DNA from: Entamoeba invadens IP1
Taxonomy: Eukaryota > Evosea > Mastigamoebida > Endamoebidae
Length of the DNA stretch: 64,000 nt
Direction of reading: 5' to 3'
Assembly (NCBI RefSeq): GCF_000330505.1
Contig: NW_004443767.1
Coordinates: 570,409-634,408 of the forward strand
In this document: one piece after another, positions 41,378-52,002 of the stretch
Position numbering within the stretch: the stretch's first letter is position 1
Layout: each line of letters opens with the position of its first letter
Notes under the pieces: model-generated
What the model was told of the DNA's origin: nothing
What the model saw: only the letters and a program-made list of their open reading frames with translations
Database searches by the model: none
Position numbers and translations under genes: made by a program

Positions 41378-44300
41378 TTACACGGCTGTGTTGTTAGACT
41401 TGTCGGATTCTTTGAGTTTCTGGACAAGAACATCAAGTGCCTTTTCTATAGTATACCGTTCCGCTGGATTATGTTTCCAACACATCGAAACGATTTCGTA
41501 CGCCCAATCGTCCATCCCCTTGAGTTTTGGAAGACGTTGCCCTTTGCTTATAAACTCAGCGATGTCCCACGGAAACACAAACTGTTCTTTGGGGTATGCC
41601 ATTGACCATCCCAAGCACTCGTACATCACAATTGCAAAAGAGTACACATCCGCCTTTGTAGTATATCGGTCTTGTGTTAAGACTTCTGGAGCCATAAAAG
41701 CGGGGGTACCCACTCCTTTAGTGAATGTCATATTAGACTTCAGTAAGTTAATGTTTCTTGAAGATCCAAAATCAGTCAGTTTGCAATTGACCGTCAAATT
41801 TTCGTTCATTGAAAAGACAAGGAAATTGTCTGATTTGATGTCTCTGTGCATAATACCATTGGAGTGCAAATACAACACTCCACGCATCATATCGGTGACA
41901 AACTTGTATCGAAGACTCTTCTTGATGTTCTTGCGGCACTTTTTGATCAAGTCACATAACGACCCAAACTCGGCAAATTGAGTGACCATACAGATCTTGT
42001 TGGGGACAAAGACGGCGCCAAAGAAGTGGACGATATATTCGCATCTGAATTTATCCAACATCGAGACTTCCTTTATGAATTCGTTCATCGAGTCTTCGTC
42101 ATTTTGGACCTTCAGTAACTTAATTGCAACTTGATTGTTTCTAAAAGTCCCTCTAAAGACCACACCAAAACTCCCTTCACCTATTTGCTTCTCTAAATTG
42201 AGCTCGTCGTAATCGAGTCGGGTCGACATCTGTGTGTTTGCATCGATTTGAAGTGGCTCAATCAACGTAATACCACTTTTGTATTCCAACATAACGACAT
42301 GCATTTGATCGGTGATCTTACATGTACACAACGGCTTAATGTACAAGTCAAATTCACAAGCGCGACCACCAGCAAGTGTGACCATCGACGGCTTACACCG
42401 CATTTTGAACTTTCTGTCTTCATTCTTTTTGAAAGTGAATTGAACCTTCACTCTGTTTCTCGATGGGTTCCCAAGATACAAATGTTCAAGGGTTTCAACA
42501 CCAACAGGGATTGCTAGATCCTCATCACTATGGTCAAATTGAATTATTCGTTTATTAGTTACCAAAAACGACTCTCCAAGTGGTTCAAACTTGATGTCGG
42601 AGTACTTCATCTTAAATACATTCACATCATCTGGCACTTTGTATTTGTTGTTTTTGTAAATGGTGTAAGTACTCAGCGCAATAATCCCAGCAATAACACC
42701 AACGAAAATGAAAAGACATATGATGACTACTATAACTACAAACCATACAACTACTTTCTTTTCACAACTTTTCCCATCTGATGTTGGAGCATTCCAAAAA
42801 GAGCAGGACGTGCACTTTGAGTTGACTGCCTCGTTGCACTCGGCTATTTCTTTGTAAAATGAACAAGTCCTTCTGTCCAATACATAATCTTTTTCACATG
42901 AAGTACACTCATACAAAGTACACTCGTTACATTTCTCAGTGAGTGAAGAACATGCTACACACTTCTTGTCTTTAAGATAAAACCCATCTTCACATTGCTC
43001 ACACCCACTATCTGTTATCTTCTTGCAGTTTGTTAACAACATCTTATCTTCACAATGACTCGTGTCTTGGAAATAAAACCCTGTTTTACACACATTACAT
43101 GTCAAACTGTCCAAACAACTATCACAATTACTCAAACATGGAATGCACTCAAATCCTTTATTGTAATATCCTTTTTTGCACAAAATACAACCTGTTAAAT
43201 CCAAAGTGAAGTCTTGACATATAGCATTTGTTTCTGTTTTGTTTTTACACACATTCCCACCATATTGTTGTAAAACATAGCCTTCACGGCAACTCATACA
43301 AGTCGTACTTTTCACAGCACAACTTAGACAATTTGTTGAACAATTCTCACAAATCCCATTCGTTAAAATGTATCCATTTGAACACAAAGAACAGTGTCCT
43401 TCAGTGGTTGTTTCACACTTCGAAGAGTCTTCAACTAACTCAGAAAGAGTGCATTTTCCATTTTGGAAGTAATATCCGGGTTCACAAGAAGAACAATTGG
43501 TATCAGTGTGGCAAGTCAAACAACCCAGAGGACATTTTTGACAACTTGAACCATCAAAATGATATCCATTAGAACATCGACAAATTGTATTTTGTGTGGC
43601 TTCACAAAGATCAATAGTCACACATTTCTTATCAACCAAAACAGTGTCTCTGCTACACTTCAAACATGCGTCTTTGTTGCAAACTTCACAAAAAGTAAAC
43701 GAGCCACTGCACTTTTCACAAACACCAGAAAATAAGTAATACCCATTTTGGCACGAAATAACCGAAGAATCCGTGACTGAATTCGACCCAACTTTTGTCG
43801 TGCAGATGCCATTTTCTTCAACTTGGCCAGTTTTGAAGTCACAAACATCACACTGACCAGAAGAAGAACATTCATAACAAGAGGGGTCACAACCTTCACA
43901 TACATTGTTTGCTTCATATGTTTTGACGGGACATTTCCTACATTTTCCATCAATGAGACCATTGCATTTATCATATTTTTGGCACCTTCCATTGACTACT
44001 GAATACCCAGTTTTACACCGAATACACTTCGAAGCAGAACTTACTCTCAAGCAATTCGGAATATTTATGAGAAGGCAGTTCTGATAAGTGGATGTTGCAG
44101 AGAGGTAATATGACTCTTTACAATCTGCACAATAGCCATTTGTACTATATCCTCCACAATTATCAACACTCTTATACCCAACGCACTGACCATTCGATAT
44201 CTTCATTTCACCACACGAAATGCATTTATACGTACCATTTCGTATAATATATGATTTACACAACTCTTCAGTACTCAAAGTTACAGCGTAGAATAAAGTC

Positions 44301-47152
44301 GTAGTCTTCTTTTCGAATGATACAATTTTAAGGGATAAATACTTGGAAGGTGTTACAATTGTATTATTGTTTGAAACAACCAAATTTTGGTAGGACTCAA
44401 ATTGTAAGGAAATGATGTTACCTTCCCCAACAACTTGAATAGTGTAGTTGTTGAGACCTTTGGCATCTATTGTAAACGTTTGGCCATTTGCATTTAATTT
44501 GACTTCTCTTTTGACGGTAAGAGATGCAACGTTGACAACATTTAACTCATCAACATCACCAGCTTCTATACTACATTTGCTCAATTTAGAATTGCAAGGA
44601 CATGAATATTTAACATACTCATTTTCATCTCTATAACCAGTTGGGCTTGTGCCATCAATTTTACAAACACTGTCGTATCGATTAAGTTTTTGACAGTCAT
44701 ATGAATTTGAGTATTCTTTACGCACAACAACAGACTGTTGGTCACAAGCAAATTCACAATTATTGCATTCTATATCACGTTGAACTCTATCCAAAAGAAC
44801 GCGTGTGTACAAACTTTGTGGCGCTGTCAAATACAATTTACTCTTAGTGTTCTGCTCCATCCTTAAAATTGGTTTTGTGCTCTCTTCTTTAATTCCAGTA
44901 AGTTCTGAAAGTGCAGATATCGATACCACATCACTCCCTATAAGTATGTCGCTTTTGTCGTCTTCAATGATATTTCCAAGTTTGACTGTTGGACCTTTCA
45001 AAGTTATTTTGTTGAGTGGATTCAATGTAACTCCATTCAACGTTTCGACAATAACTTCTTGAGTAGTTTTTAATACAAAAATTCCTTTTGTTTGGAGTAG
45101 AGTACTTATTGTTGTGGGAGTACTTCCTTCAATTACAACAACAATGTCTAAATTGGCCATGATAGAATCAATATAAACACTATTTCGAAGAGTTAAAGTA
45201 CTTTCTGCATATATTATACCTTCTAACATCTTTTTATTGTTAAAATCAATAATATCACCATGTGGTTTGATTTGACACATTTTACATGGGCAGTACTCTT
45301 GCTCAAAATAACCATAACTTTCATTGTTCAATTGACAAACAACGTCATAATCCGGTTTATATCTTTTGCACATTCTAAACAATTTGTTAACAATAACACT
45401 TTCAAATACATTATCTTTTTTGACATACTCGAGGTCTTTCGAAAATTCACTTTTGGCAGAAGCAAGCTCAAAACACGCAGCTTGTAATGTGTCCATCTGT
45501 GCATCAAACACAAGAGCAGATGTTACTAACAACTTTCCATCTCCAACCTGAATCAAAGCGTCACCATTCAAATTGTTGACATTAGACAAACTGTCTTGTA
45601 TTTGAATGGTATCAAAAGAAAAGGTACCATTTTCTGTGCTTTTAATAACGTTGCTCGATAAAATGACAAGGCTCTCACATTTTAAATATGCATTGATGAT
45701 GACTTCACTTGCCCCAGTAAAGTCACACTTCTTTGATTCTACATATATTCCAGACACTGTAACAGTGTCATTCGTTTTACTTGAAGTGACAATGGAGTCC
45801 CAATACCTTTTGTTTTCTCCACCATCATAATCTCTTTCAAGTATTAAAGTTAGCCCAGTCGACCTCTTCAAACTCACATCTTCACAGTCTCCTTGAACAA
45901 ACCCACCATCTTGTTGTGTGCACCCACACCCTATTGTAGACTCAAGTGAAAGATATCGCTTTTTAGAAGGTTGGTTGCACACTTTTTCGACTAATCCAAA
46001 GTAAGTGGCGCTTTGATCTTTAGCCAAGTTCCCAACAAACAACACCGCGTCCTTTAAAGTCACTTTAGTCCTATCAACAGCAGTGAGTCTGAAATTGCCG
46101 AGTTGGTAAGTGACATCATGTCGTTCTATGTACAACGTGTCGAGAAATTCGACACTCCCGGACAAGAATAGAGAAGCGTTTGGCAAATGGACAGGCCCAA
46201 CTAAAGTGAGTGTTTGTTGTGGTGGTATAGTTGCGTATGTTGGAACTCCTTGTGTTGTTATCGAGAACCATCTCATCTTTTCAAAAGGCCATTCGTTTTG
46301 AACGGGCTGTAATTTCAAGTCGTACACTTCGTTCAAGTCTCTGCAATCCAACATCCCATCCAAAAAGTCGAAAGATTCTCCGTCGTATGTGCAACTGCAG
46401 TACTCGGGTGGGTTCAGTATTTGTGTGGAGCAAATTGCATACCTCACATAATTTCCTCTTTCACACAATTTCGCTATTTTTGTCTTTGGAATTGAAGAGG
46501 TGACGTTGACCGTTTGATTCAAAAGGTTGGGTTCATACGCTGTCAATCTGTACGCACATGTTGTAGTGTTTTTATAAAAGTCTGAGATCATATTAAATCC
46601 CATATTGCCAGTGACTCTTAAATTGGCTACCCCGGAGTTCCTCACATAAAAATTCTCGTATGGGCTTTGAACATCAATAGTGAATCCACGACTCCCAACA
46701 AATAAAGGGTTCCCATATCCAGTTTTTATTGTTCTTGTTCCAACAAACACAAGCTTTGACCCCTCTTGAATTTTGTTACAGTCTAAAGTCCATAGAGAAG
46801 AGATGTCGGAAATGTTGAAATTCAAAACTTGGGTATCCCTATTGAAACGAGCAGTTGGACTGAATTCAAATGTTATTTTCTTGGTCAATGTTGCTTTTCC
46901 ATCATCATAAAAGGTCAAATTGTTGAGTAGGGGATTATACACGTCTTGACAACAATCACTGAAAATAGTGAATTGTGTTGCAGCTTCTGTTCTTTCAGTT
47001 TTAAAACCTGTCCAGTACTGGTCAAATTGGCATCTGGTTGATGTTAAAAGTACTATCTCTTGTGAGTTCTTTGTTCTTTGGCACCAATTGTCTATGGACA
47101 GCGTCGTATAGCAAAAGAGTAACAAGAATACAAAAAGATACTCAAGTACCAT
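41378..47152 (-). CDS. Transmembrane receptor-like protein kinase (Entamoeba TMK type)
   Basis: 1924 aa with ATG at 47152 and a signal peptide (EYLFVFLLLFCYTTLS). The first about 970 residues are a beta-rich ectodomain with repeated Cys clusters (CSCTYDGESFDF, CGCTQQDGGFV, CPCKMCQIKPHGD, CPCNSKLSKCSIEAGD), suggesting internal duplication. Residues about 975-1460 carry dense CxxC repeats. One membrane span lies at about 1463-1492. The cytosolic part has a beta-rich juxtamembrane region and a kinase (about 1645-1905) with GEGSFGVV, VAIKLL, HRDIKSDN, DFG and GTPAFMAPE, all intact. It is the longer paralog of 4832-9955; the juxtamembrane and kinase segments are closest (DKFRCEYIVHFFGA against DKFRCNYIIHFFGA). 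Ligand and pathway unknown. Confidence 0.93.
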   Translation of the reverse strand: MVLEYLFVFLLLFCYTTLSIDNWCQRTKNSQEIVLLTSTRCQFDQYWTGFKTERTEAATQFTIFSDCCQDVYNPLLNNLTFYDDGKATLTKKITFEFSPTARFNRDTQVLNFNISDISSLWTLDCNKIQEGSKLVFVGTRTIKTGYGNPLFVGSRGFTIDVQSPYENFYVRNSGVANLRVTGNMGFNMISDFYKNTTTCAYRLTAYEPNLLNQTVNVTSSIPKTKIAKLCERGNYVRYAICSTQILNPPEYCSCTYDGESFDFLDGMLDCRDLNEVYDLKLQPVQNEWPFEKMRWFSITTQGVPTYATIPPQQTLTLVGPVHLPNASLFLSGSVEFLDTLYIERHDVTYQLGNFRLTAVDRTKVTLKDAVLFVGNLAKDQSATYFGLVEKVCNQPSKKRYLSLESTIGCGCTQQDGGFVQGDCEDVSLKRSTGLTLILERDYDGGENKRYWDSIVTSSKTNDTVTVSGIYVESKKCDFTGASEVIINAYLKCESLVILSSNVIKSTENGTFSFDTIQIQDSLSNVNNLNGDALIQVGDGKLLVTSALVFDAQMDTLQAACFELASAKSEFSKDLEYVKKDNVFESVIVNKLFRMCKRYKPDYDVVCQLNNESYGYFEQEYCPCKMCQIKPHGDIIDFNNKKMLEGIIYAESTLTLRNSVYIDSIMANLDIVVVIEGSTPTTISTLLQTKGIFVLKTTQEVIVETLNGVTLNPLNKITLKGPTVKLGNIIEDDKSDILIGSDVVSISALSELTGIKEESTKPILRMEQNTKSKLYLTAPQSLYTRVLLDRVQRDIECNNCEFACDQQSVVVRKEYSNSYDCQKLNRYDSVCKIDGTSPTGYRDENEYVKYSCPCNSKLSKCSIEAGDVDELNVVNVASLTVKREVKLNANGQTFTIDAKGLNNYTIQVVGEGNIISLQFESYQNLVVSNNNTIVTPSKYLSLKIVSFEKKTTTLFYAVTLSTEELCKSYIIRNGTYKCISCGEMKISNGQCVGYKSVDNCGGYSTNGYCADCKESYYLSATSTYQNCLLINIPNCLRVSSASKCIRCKTGYSVVNGRCQKYDKCNGLIDGKCRKCPVKTYEANNVCEGCDPSCYECSSSGQCDVCDFKTGQVEENGICTTKVGSNSVTDSSVISCQNGYYLFSGVCEKCSGSFTFCEVCNKDACLKCSRDTVLVDKKCVTIDLCEATQNTICRCSNGYHFDGSSCQKCPLGCLTCHTDTNCSSCEPGYYFQNGKCTLSELVEDSSKCETTTEGHCSLCSNGYILTNGICENCSTNCLSCAVKSTTCMSCREGYVLQQYGGNVCKNKTETNAICQDFTLDLTGCILCKKGYYNKGFECIPCLSNCDSCLDSLTCNVCKTGFYFQDTSHCEDKMLLTNCKKITDSGCEQCEDGFYLKDKKCVACSSLTEKCNECTLYECTSCEKDYVLDRRTCSFYKEIAECNEAVNSKCTSCSFWNAPTSDGKSCEKKVVVWFVVIVVIICLFIFVGVIAGIIALSTYTIYKNNKYKVPDDVNVFKMKYSDIKFEPLGESFLVTNKRIIQFDHSDEDLAIPVGVETLEHLYLGNPSRNRVKVQFTFKKNEDRKFKMRCKPSMVTLAGGRACEFDLYIKPLCTCKITDQMHVVMLEYKSGITLIEPLQIDANTQMSTRLDYDELNLEKQIGEGSFGVVFRGTFRNNQVAIKLLKVQNDEDSMNEFIKEVSMLDKFRCEYIVHFFGAVFVPNKICMVTQFAEFGSLCDLIKKCRKNIKKSLRYKFVTDMMRGVLYLHSNGIMHRDIKSDNFLVFSMNENLTVNCKLTDFGSSRNINLLKSNMTFTKGVGTPAFMAPEVLTQDRYTTKADVYSFAIVMYECLGWSMAYPKEQFVFPWDIAEFISKGQRLPKLKGMDDWAYEIVSMCWKHNPAERYTIEKALDVLVQKLKESDKSNNTAV

Positions 47153-48027
47153 CCCTTTTACTTATAATTAAGTTCGTTATCGATTATTCGTTTTTAATCG
47201 TTGGATAATTATACAATTACTATCTGTTAATAGAATTTAATCGTTTAAATAAGTAAATAAACAGAAAATGTATGATTTGTGCCTTAATATCAATTTGTGT
47301 ATGGTTCACAATACAATTTGATGAAAAGTTATGGGTTGACTATAATAGTAAATTAATTGATTTTTAATAATAAGGAGAATTTTCAACTTGACTGCATTTC
47401 TATGTATTTTTAAACGTACTCTACTTTCTTTTTAAACCATTCTAATCAAAAATGGTATATAAATGGTTCATTTTTAATATTTTATTGGGTTAGTTATTTA
47501 TAATTTGACATATGGCAAATTTTGCTTGCTTGTTTGTTATGAAAAAATTTAACTTTATAAAAAATAATTAAATGTTATAATATTTTTTTATATTATATTT
47601 TTAATTTTATTTTATTAATATTATAGTTTTAATAAATAAAATATTTTTTATTCATTTTTTTATTTTTAGAACACAATATCCATATTCTTTAAATTATCCG
47701 TTGGCAAAGTTATTATTAAAGTTTTTTAAAAACTATAATTATAATTTTATTTAACAATAATTATAATTAATATGGTATTGAATTGATAAAAAATTATTTA
47801 TAAGTAATTTTAATTATATTAATTATTGTTGAAACTATAAAATATAATAAATAAACAAATGAATAAAATTATTTTCAAAATATGAAAAAAAATTAAAATA
47901 TTATTGTTTTTTAATTAAAATTAAAAAATAATTAAATAATATCAGACAATAATAAGATTAGAAACCTCAAACTTATCATTTTAGATATTCATAATATCAT
48001 GAAAAACAAAACACATTAACAATTTGA
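47153..48027. other. AT-rich intergenic DNA
   Basis: TMK promoter region in its right-hand 150-250 bp as seen from the gene; the rest is extremely A/T-rich with no gene. Confidence 0.6.
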
Positions 48028-48576
48028 TTAGAAACAAAACTGACACAACTCTCCAACACCAACGCTTTCACAGAGAGCATTACCAAGGCGTTGTGTTAAA
48101 AAACCACTGACTTTATTTCCAATTGTTCTGATATCATCCTTGCCATACACAAACTTCCCATTACAAAATATTTGCACGTCGCCATTGATCCCTTCCCTGT
48201 TGATTTTTTCAAAGAAGACTATATACCCAAACTCGAGGAGTAAGTCCTCAAAGATATACAACGCTTCACTTCTCTTTATTGATTGTGTTTTGCGTCTTGC
48301 TGTTTTTAACGGAAATCCCTCTTTCTGTAATTTCTCGACACGTTGATAGGTACGCGCTTTGATGAATTTCTGGAGCTCGAACTCATACTCTTCGTTCTCT
48401 TTTACTAGCGTCCGAACCTTCACAAATTGCTTAGCGGTCGTCGACTTCTTTTGTGGCTTAGAAAGAACAAATCCGTATTTCCGCGACAAAAGCGCGAGCA
48501 AAACACACTCAACCTCCGTGAGGAGGTTACGCTCGTCGTGATGTTTCTGTGGGCGCTGTGCCGTTGCAAGACTCAT
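48028..48576 (-). CDS. Hypothetical protein, paralog of the gene at 1058-1627
   Basis: 182 aa with ATG at 48576. It has an LTEVECVLLALLSRKYGFVL helix, a highly basic centre (RTYQRVEKLQKEG...TARRKTQSIKR), a hydrophobic helix (LYIFEDLLLEFGYIVFFEKI) and a C-terminal segment CNGKFVYGKDDIRTIGNKVS. These landmarks are in the same order and spacing as in 1058-1627. I recognise no named domain; the basic central part would suit nucleic-acid binding, which is inference. Like its paralog it is a single-exon minus-strand gene near a TMK gene. Confidence 0.7.
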   Translation of the reverse strand: MSLATAQRPQKHHDERNLLTEVECVLLALLSRKYGFVLSKPQKKSTTAKQFVKVRTLVKENEEYEFELQKFIKARTYQRVEKLQKEGFPLKTARRKTQSIKRSEALYIFEDLLLEFGYIVFFEKINREGINGDVQIFCNGKFVYGKDDIRTIGNKVSGFLTQRLGNALCESVGVGELCQFCF

Positions 48577-50118
48577 CAGAGCGACAAGTTCCGTTCAACT
48601 TTAAATTGAGAAACATTCAAAATGATATTGATCAAAATCTATTGCAACGTCTCTCTATTTCTATTTTCTCACAAATAGGCCCTACTTCCCGTTTGCGCTT
48701 GGTATTCGCTCAAAATATAATTTCAGAAAAACTTCTGCTGTTTTTGGTTCGCCCTTGTAAAGTATCGAATTGAATCGAGCCCCGGCAATCAGCTCGCATC
48801 GCAACCAAATACCAATTTCTTTTTATATATTTAAGCTTCTGTTATTATTTAATTTGTATATTGAAGAGTTGTAAAAACACATCTCCGCTTGTGATAACGC
48901 TTTTTTAATAAACCCTCCACAGTGTTTCCATTTTTGTGGTAATGAATGACAGCCAAATATAATATAAGAAAGCGGGAAATTGCCGTATATGAAAAACAAA
49001 AAAAGTAGTGTTTTTGAAAAAAACCAAAGTAACAAACAGACTGCAACTTAGTTCAAGCCACTTTTTAATAATCACCGCTGATCTTCTTCCAATAAGCTAA
49101 AAATCAGGAACATTTCTCGGTTTTAATAATAATAATTATGGCGACAACAATTGGTTTTCAAATCTTAACAAAACTCAATATGGCAAAACCCCGGTTTTGC
49201 TCGTATTTGGAGTGGAAGTTCACCGTAAACTGAAAACATTTTGGATTCTATTTTCATTAGAAAGATCTTGAACAAAGACTCATTTGCAAGACACAAGATC
49301 TTGTTTGGAGATTCGTAATACTAGAGCAAAAGAGCAGGATGAGAACCAAATGTTCAGACGAAATAACACCAAATGGATGTCTTGTTTACCCCAGAAACCA
49401 ATCCACAAAGACAAAGAAAGACAAAACGCACTTTTGGGAGGGCACTTAACTTTTTTAAAATGGAATCGACGAACGAATGACTAACACTTGTCAATCTGAT
49501 TTTAGAACAAATGTCATGAATATAACAACACCCGCTCGGAGTTATGCTTATCAAAGACATTGAGGGTTGGCTTATTCACAGAAAGCACGACAAAACGTGG
49601 ATGATTAAAACACATTTGGGAGTTACGAACTACTCATTGTAAATACCAAACACCAAGTAATGGAATTATTTCAAAAATGCTTTCTATATTTAAATCATTC
49701 ATAATCAACACGGCGTTATTCATCACCACTGACAATACAATGCTATTATACAAGTAGTCTATTATTTTTACCATTTCGATACTAATAAAATGGTATCAAA
49801 CACTACTTCATAAAAATGGAATATAAATAATTGGCATTTTCAGCCAAGAGTTATAACCACGTCTTAACAACATATTAAAAAACGATAACATTTCATTTGA
49901 AAAATGGACACAAAAGGACAATAAAACATCGTTGTAAATCACGCAAATCCCGCTGTATTGGACTTTGTACTCTCCAATTTTTTTAAAAACTTTTTTATTC
50001 AAAACAGATTTATTCAACTCCGAATTATCAACACATTTCCTTTTTCTTTTCTGTCGAGCAAAAACCATTCGAAAGGCATTGTAATTTCAATAACAACCAA
50101 AACTTTTAGTAAATTGAG
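48577..50118. other. Gene-poor 1.5-kb region with a small perfect hairpin
   Basis: Holds GCAAAACC (49183-49190) and its reverse complement (49193-49200). Several ATG ORFs of 60-90 codons (for example 49808-50068 minus, Lys-rich) lack domains and are not called. Confidence 0.5.
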
Positions 50119-51423
50119 TTATTTCATGTTGTTCACAAAGCTTTTGAATTGCCCCCAAGCTGTTCCATCATCAAGTAAGGCTCTTGTCATTCTCAAATAA
50201 GTGAACGCGGTCAATCCGTACCACTTCGCTTGTGTCACAATTTGGTTGAACCCAGACGTGTTGCATCCACCATACCCACACAACTCAAGTGCATTCTCTC
50301 CACATCTTGCAACTCCTGCACTTTGAGCTCCTTTATACGCTTGATCAACCAAAGCAGCTGGTGCTGATCCACAGTTCGAGTCTTCTCCACTCATCTCCAA
50401 ACAAGTAAAATCAAATCGTGCGCCGTATGGTTTGAATGCGTTCGCAATAGTCAAATAAGCGTTGTTGCCATTGGCGTTGTAGTAGCCTGCAGTCAACTCT
50501 GCCGCGTGGCTGTTGTCTTTCCACCACCAGTGAATACCACTGATTTTGCCAGCAATAGCTAATGACCCAAAAACGTCCTTAGCACTCGACAAGACGTTCT
50601 TTGTATGTTCAAGTAACATATTTGAATAGAAGTCCATGAAGAACTTTCCATATGCAGAGGCGTAGTTGTCGCTTCCACTCCCAAAGAATCCGGTCGATGA
50701 GGGTGGTCTTGAATTGTAAGTCCCCGCATTTGATGGTGACGCTGAACCCCACTCACTATGTCCGGCCGCAGTTGCAGCGGCTTGCAACTTAGCGAGAGAA
50801 TACTTGTCAGAACACTCAAACTCTCCAATGCCACAATATTGGAACTTAGCACCTGGGTATGATGGATATCGAGTCTCTCCGCATGGCCCCATACCTACTT
50901 GAATTTCATTAATTGTTCCATCGTCAATGAAGCTCTGGAAATTTGATTTGAAAGACGCCATAAAGTCCTTGTAAATTTGAAGAGGCGTTCTTCCTTCAAA
51001 AACAGCTTCAGAATCTGCACCAAAGGAAATGTACTCCGTGTTCACCCACCCTTCATGATCTTTAAAGAAAGCACCAGCATTCTGTCCAGCGGTTATCGCC
51101 CACGACGGAATTGGAATGTCACAAGTATCCCCAACATTGCCTCCACATTTGTGGAAGGACATCACAGCTTGAAATTTAAGACCAGCGTTCTTGGCAAGTT
51201 GTACCATTGTCTTGTATGCATTCCAATTGTAAGTCTTTGGAGACGTCTCGACTAACCCCCACCAGATATCGGACATCACACCCACTACTCCACCAGACTT
51301 AATCTTAGAGAAGTCGTTTGTGAGTTGACCTTGGTTGGCAAGACCATTTGAATTCACTGTATCCAATGGAAGCATTAAATTCACTTCAACTGCAAAAGCA
51401 GTGAGGATGAAGAAGAACAACAT
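50119..51423 (-). CDS. Secreted beta-amylase (glycoside hydrolase family 14)
   Basis: 434 aa with ATG at 51423 and a short signal peptide (LFFFILTAFAVE). GH14 landmarks run through the whole length: VNLMLPLDT, GVVGVMSDIWWGLVE, AVMSFHKCGGNVGD, IQVGMGPCGETRYPSY with the general-acid Glu (E183), GKISGIHWWW, and FTCLEM with the general-base Glu (E343). Beta-amylases release maltose from the non-reducing ends of alpha-1,4-glucans. In Entamoeba a beta-amylase is reported as a secreted or surface enzyme acting on host glycans. Length is typical for GH14 without an extra starch-binding domain. Both catalytic Glu are present. Confidence 0.95.
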   Translation of the reverse strand: MLFFFILTAFAVEVNLMLPLDTVNSNGLANQGQLTNDFSKIKSGGVVGVMSDIWWGLVETSPKTYNWNAYKTMVQLAKNAGLKFQAVMSFHKCGGNVGDTCDIPIPSWAITAGQNAGAFFKDHEGWVNTEYISFGADSEAVFEGRTPLQIYKDFMASFKSNFQSFIDDGTINEIQVGMGPCGETRYPSYPGAKFQYCGIGEFECSDKYSLAKLQAAATAAGHSEWGSASPSNAGTYNSRPPSSTGFFGSGSDNYASAYGKFFMDFYSNMLLEHTKNVLSSAKDVFGSLAIAGKISGIHWWWKDNSHAAELTAGYYNANGNNAYLTIANAFKPYGARFDFTCLEMSGEDSNCGSAPAALVDQAYKGAQSAGVARCGENALELCGYGGCNTSGFNQIVTQAKWYGLTAFTYLRMTRALLDDGTAWGQFKSFVNNMK

Positions 51424-52002
51424 TCTGAATTACTCAACTTGTTCTTGCATTTTTATAGCGGAATTTTTGGTAAGAATTATCTGTTGAATTTCGGGTGTAA
51501 TTATGTAGTACTTTATAGTAAATATTTAATTATAAAAAACTAAAACTATCAATAGATATTTCTGATTCTTTTTCTTGATGTTTGTTTTACAAAAATAATG
51601 GTTTTTGATATATTATAATTTCTATTGTTTTTAATTTAATCAAAATATGTTTTTCGATGTTTTTTTCATTCAAAAATGTGTATTGCTTATTATTTTTTAA
51701 CTTATAGTTCTATATTAATTATTTCTATTACATTTTATAGTTTATAAATAATTATTCCAGAAAAAAGCTTTTTTGGGAATAAAAAAGAATCTTTTCAAAG
51801 AAAAAATCTTGATGAATTGATTTTTCGTTCTGATTCATTTTTTAATATTATTAAAATCTTATAAAAGTATAATACATTTTTCTGATCTTTTTTTGTAGAA
51901 TTATCTATAATATAATTTGGTTATAATACATTATTTTTGATGAGAAAACGTCATTCGAAACTTCATAATAAAAAAGATCTTCATAATTAGTAACCCTAGT
52001 TT
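51424..52002. other. Divergent promoter region
   Basis: AT-rich DNA between the beta-amylase and AAMP-like genes. No other feature is seen. Confidence 0.6.

Noticed and set aside
49808..50068. 86-codon minus-strand ORF after the beta-amylase gene
   Set aside because: ATG start and basic N-terminus, but no domain and no support beyond length.
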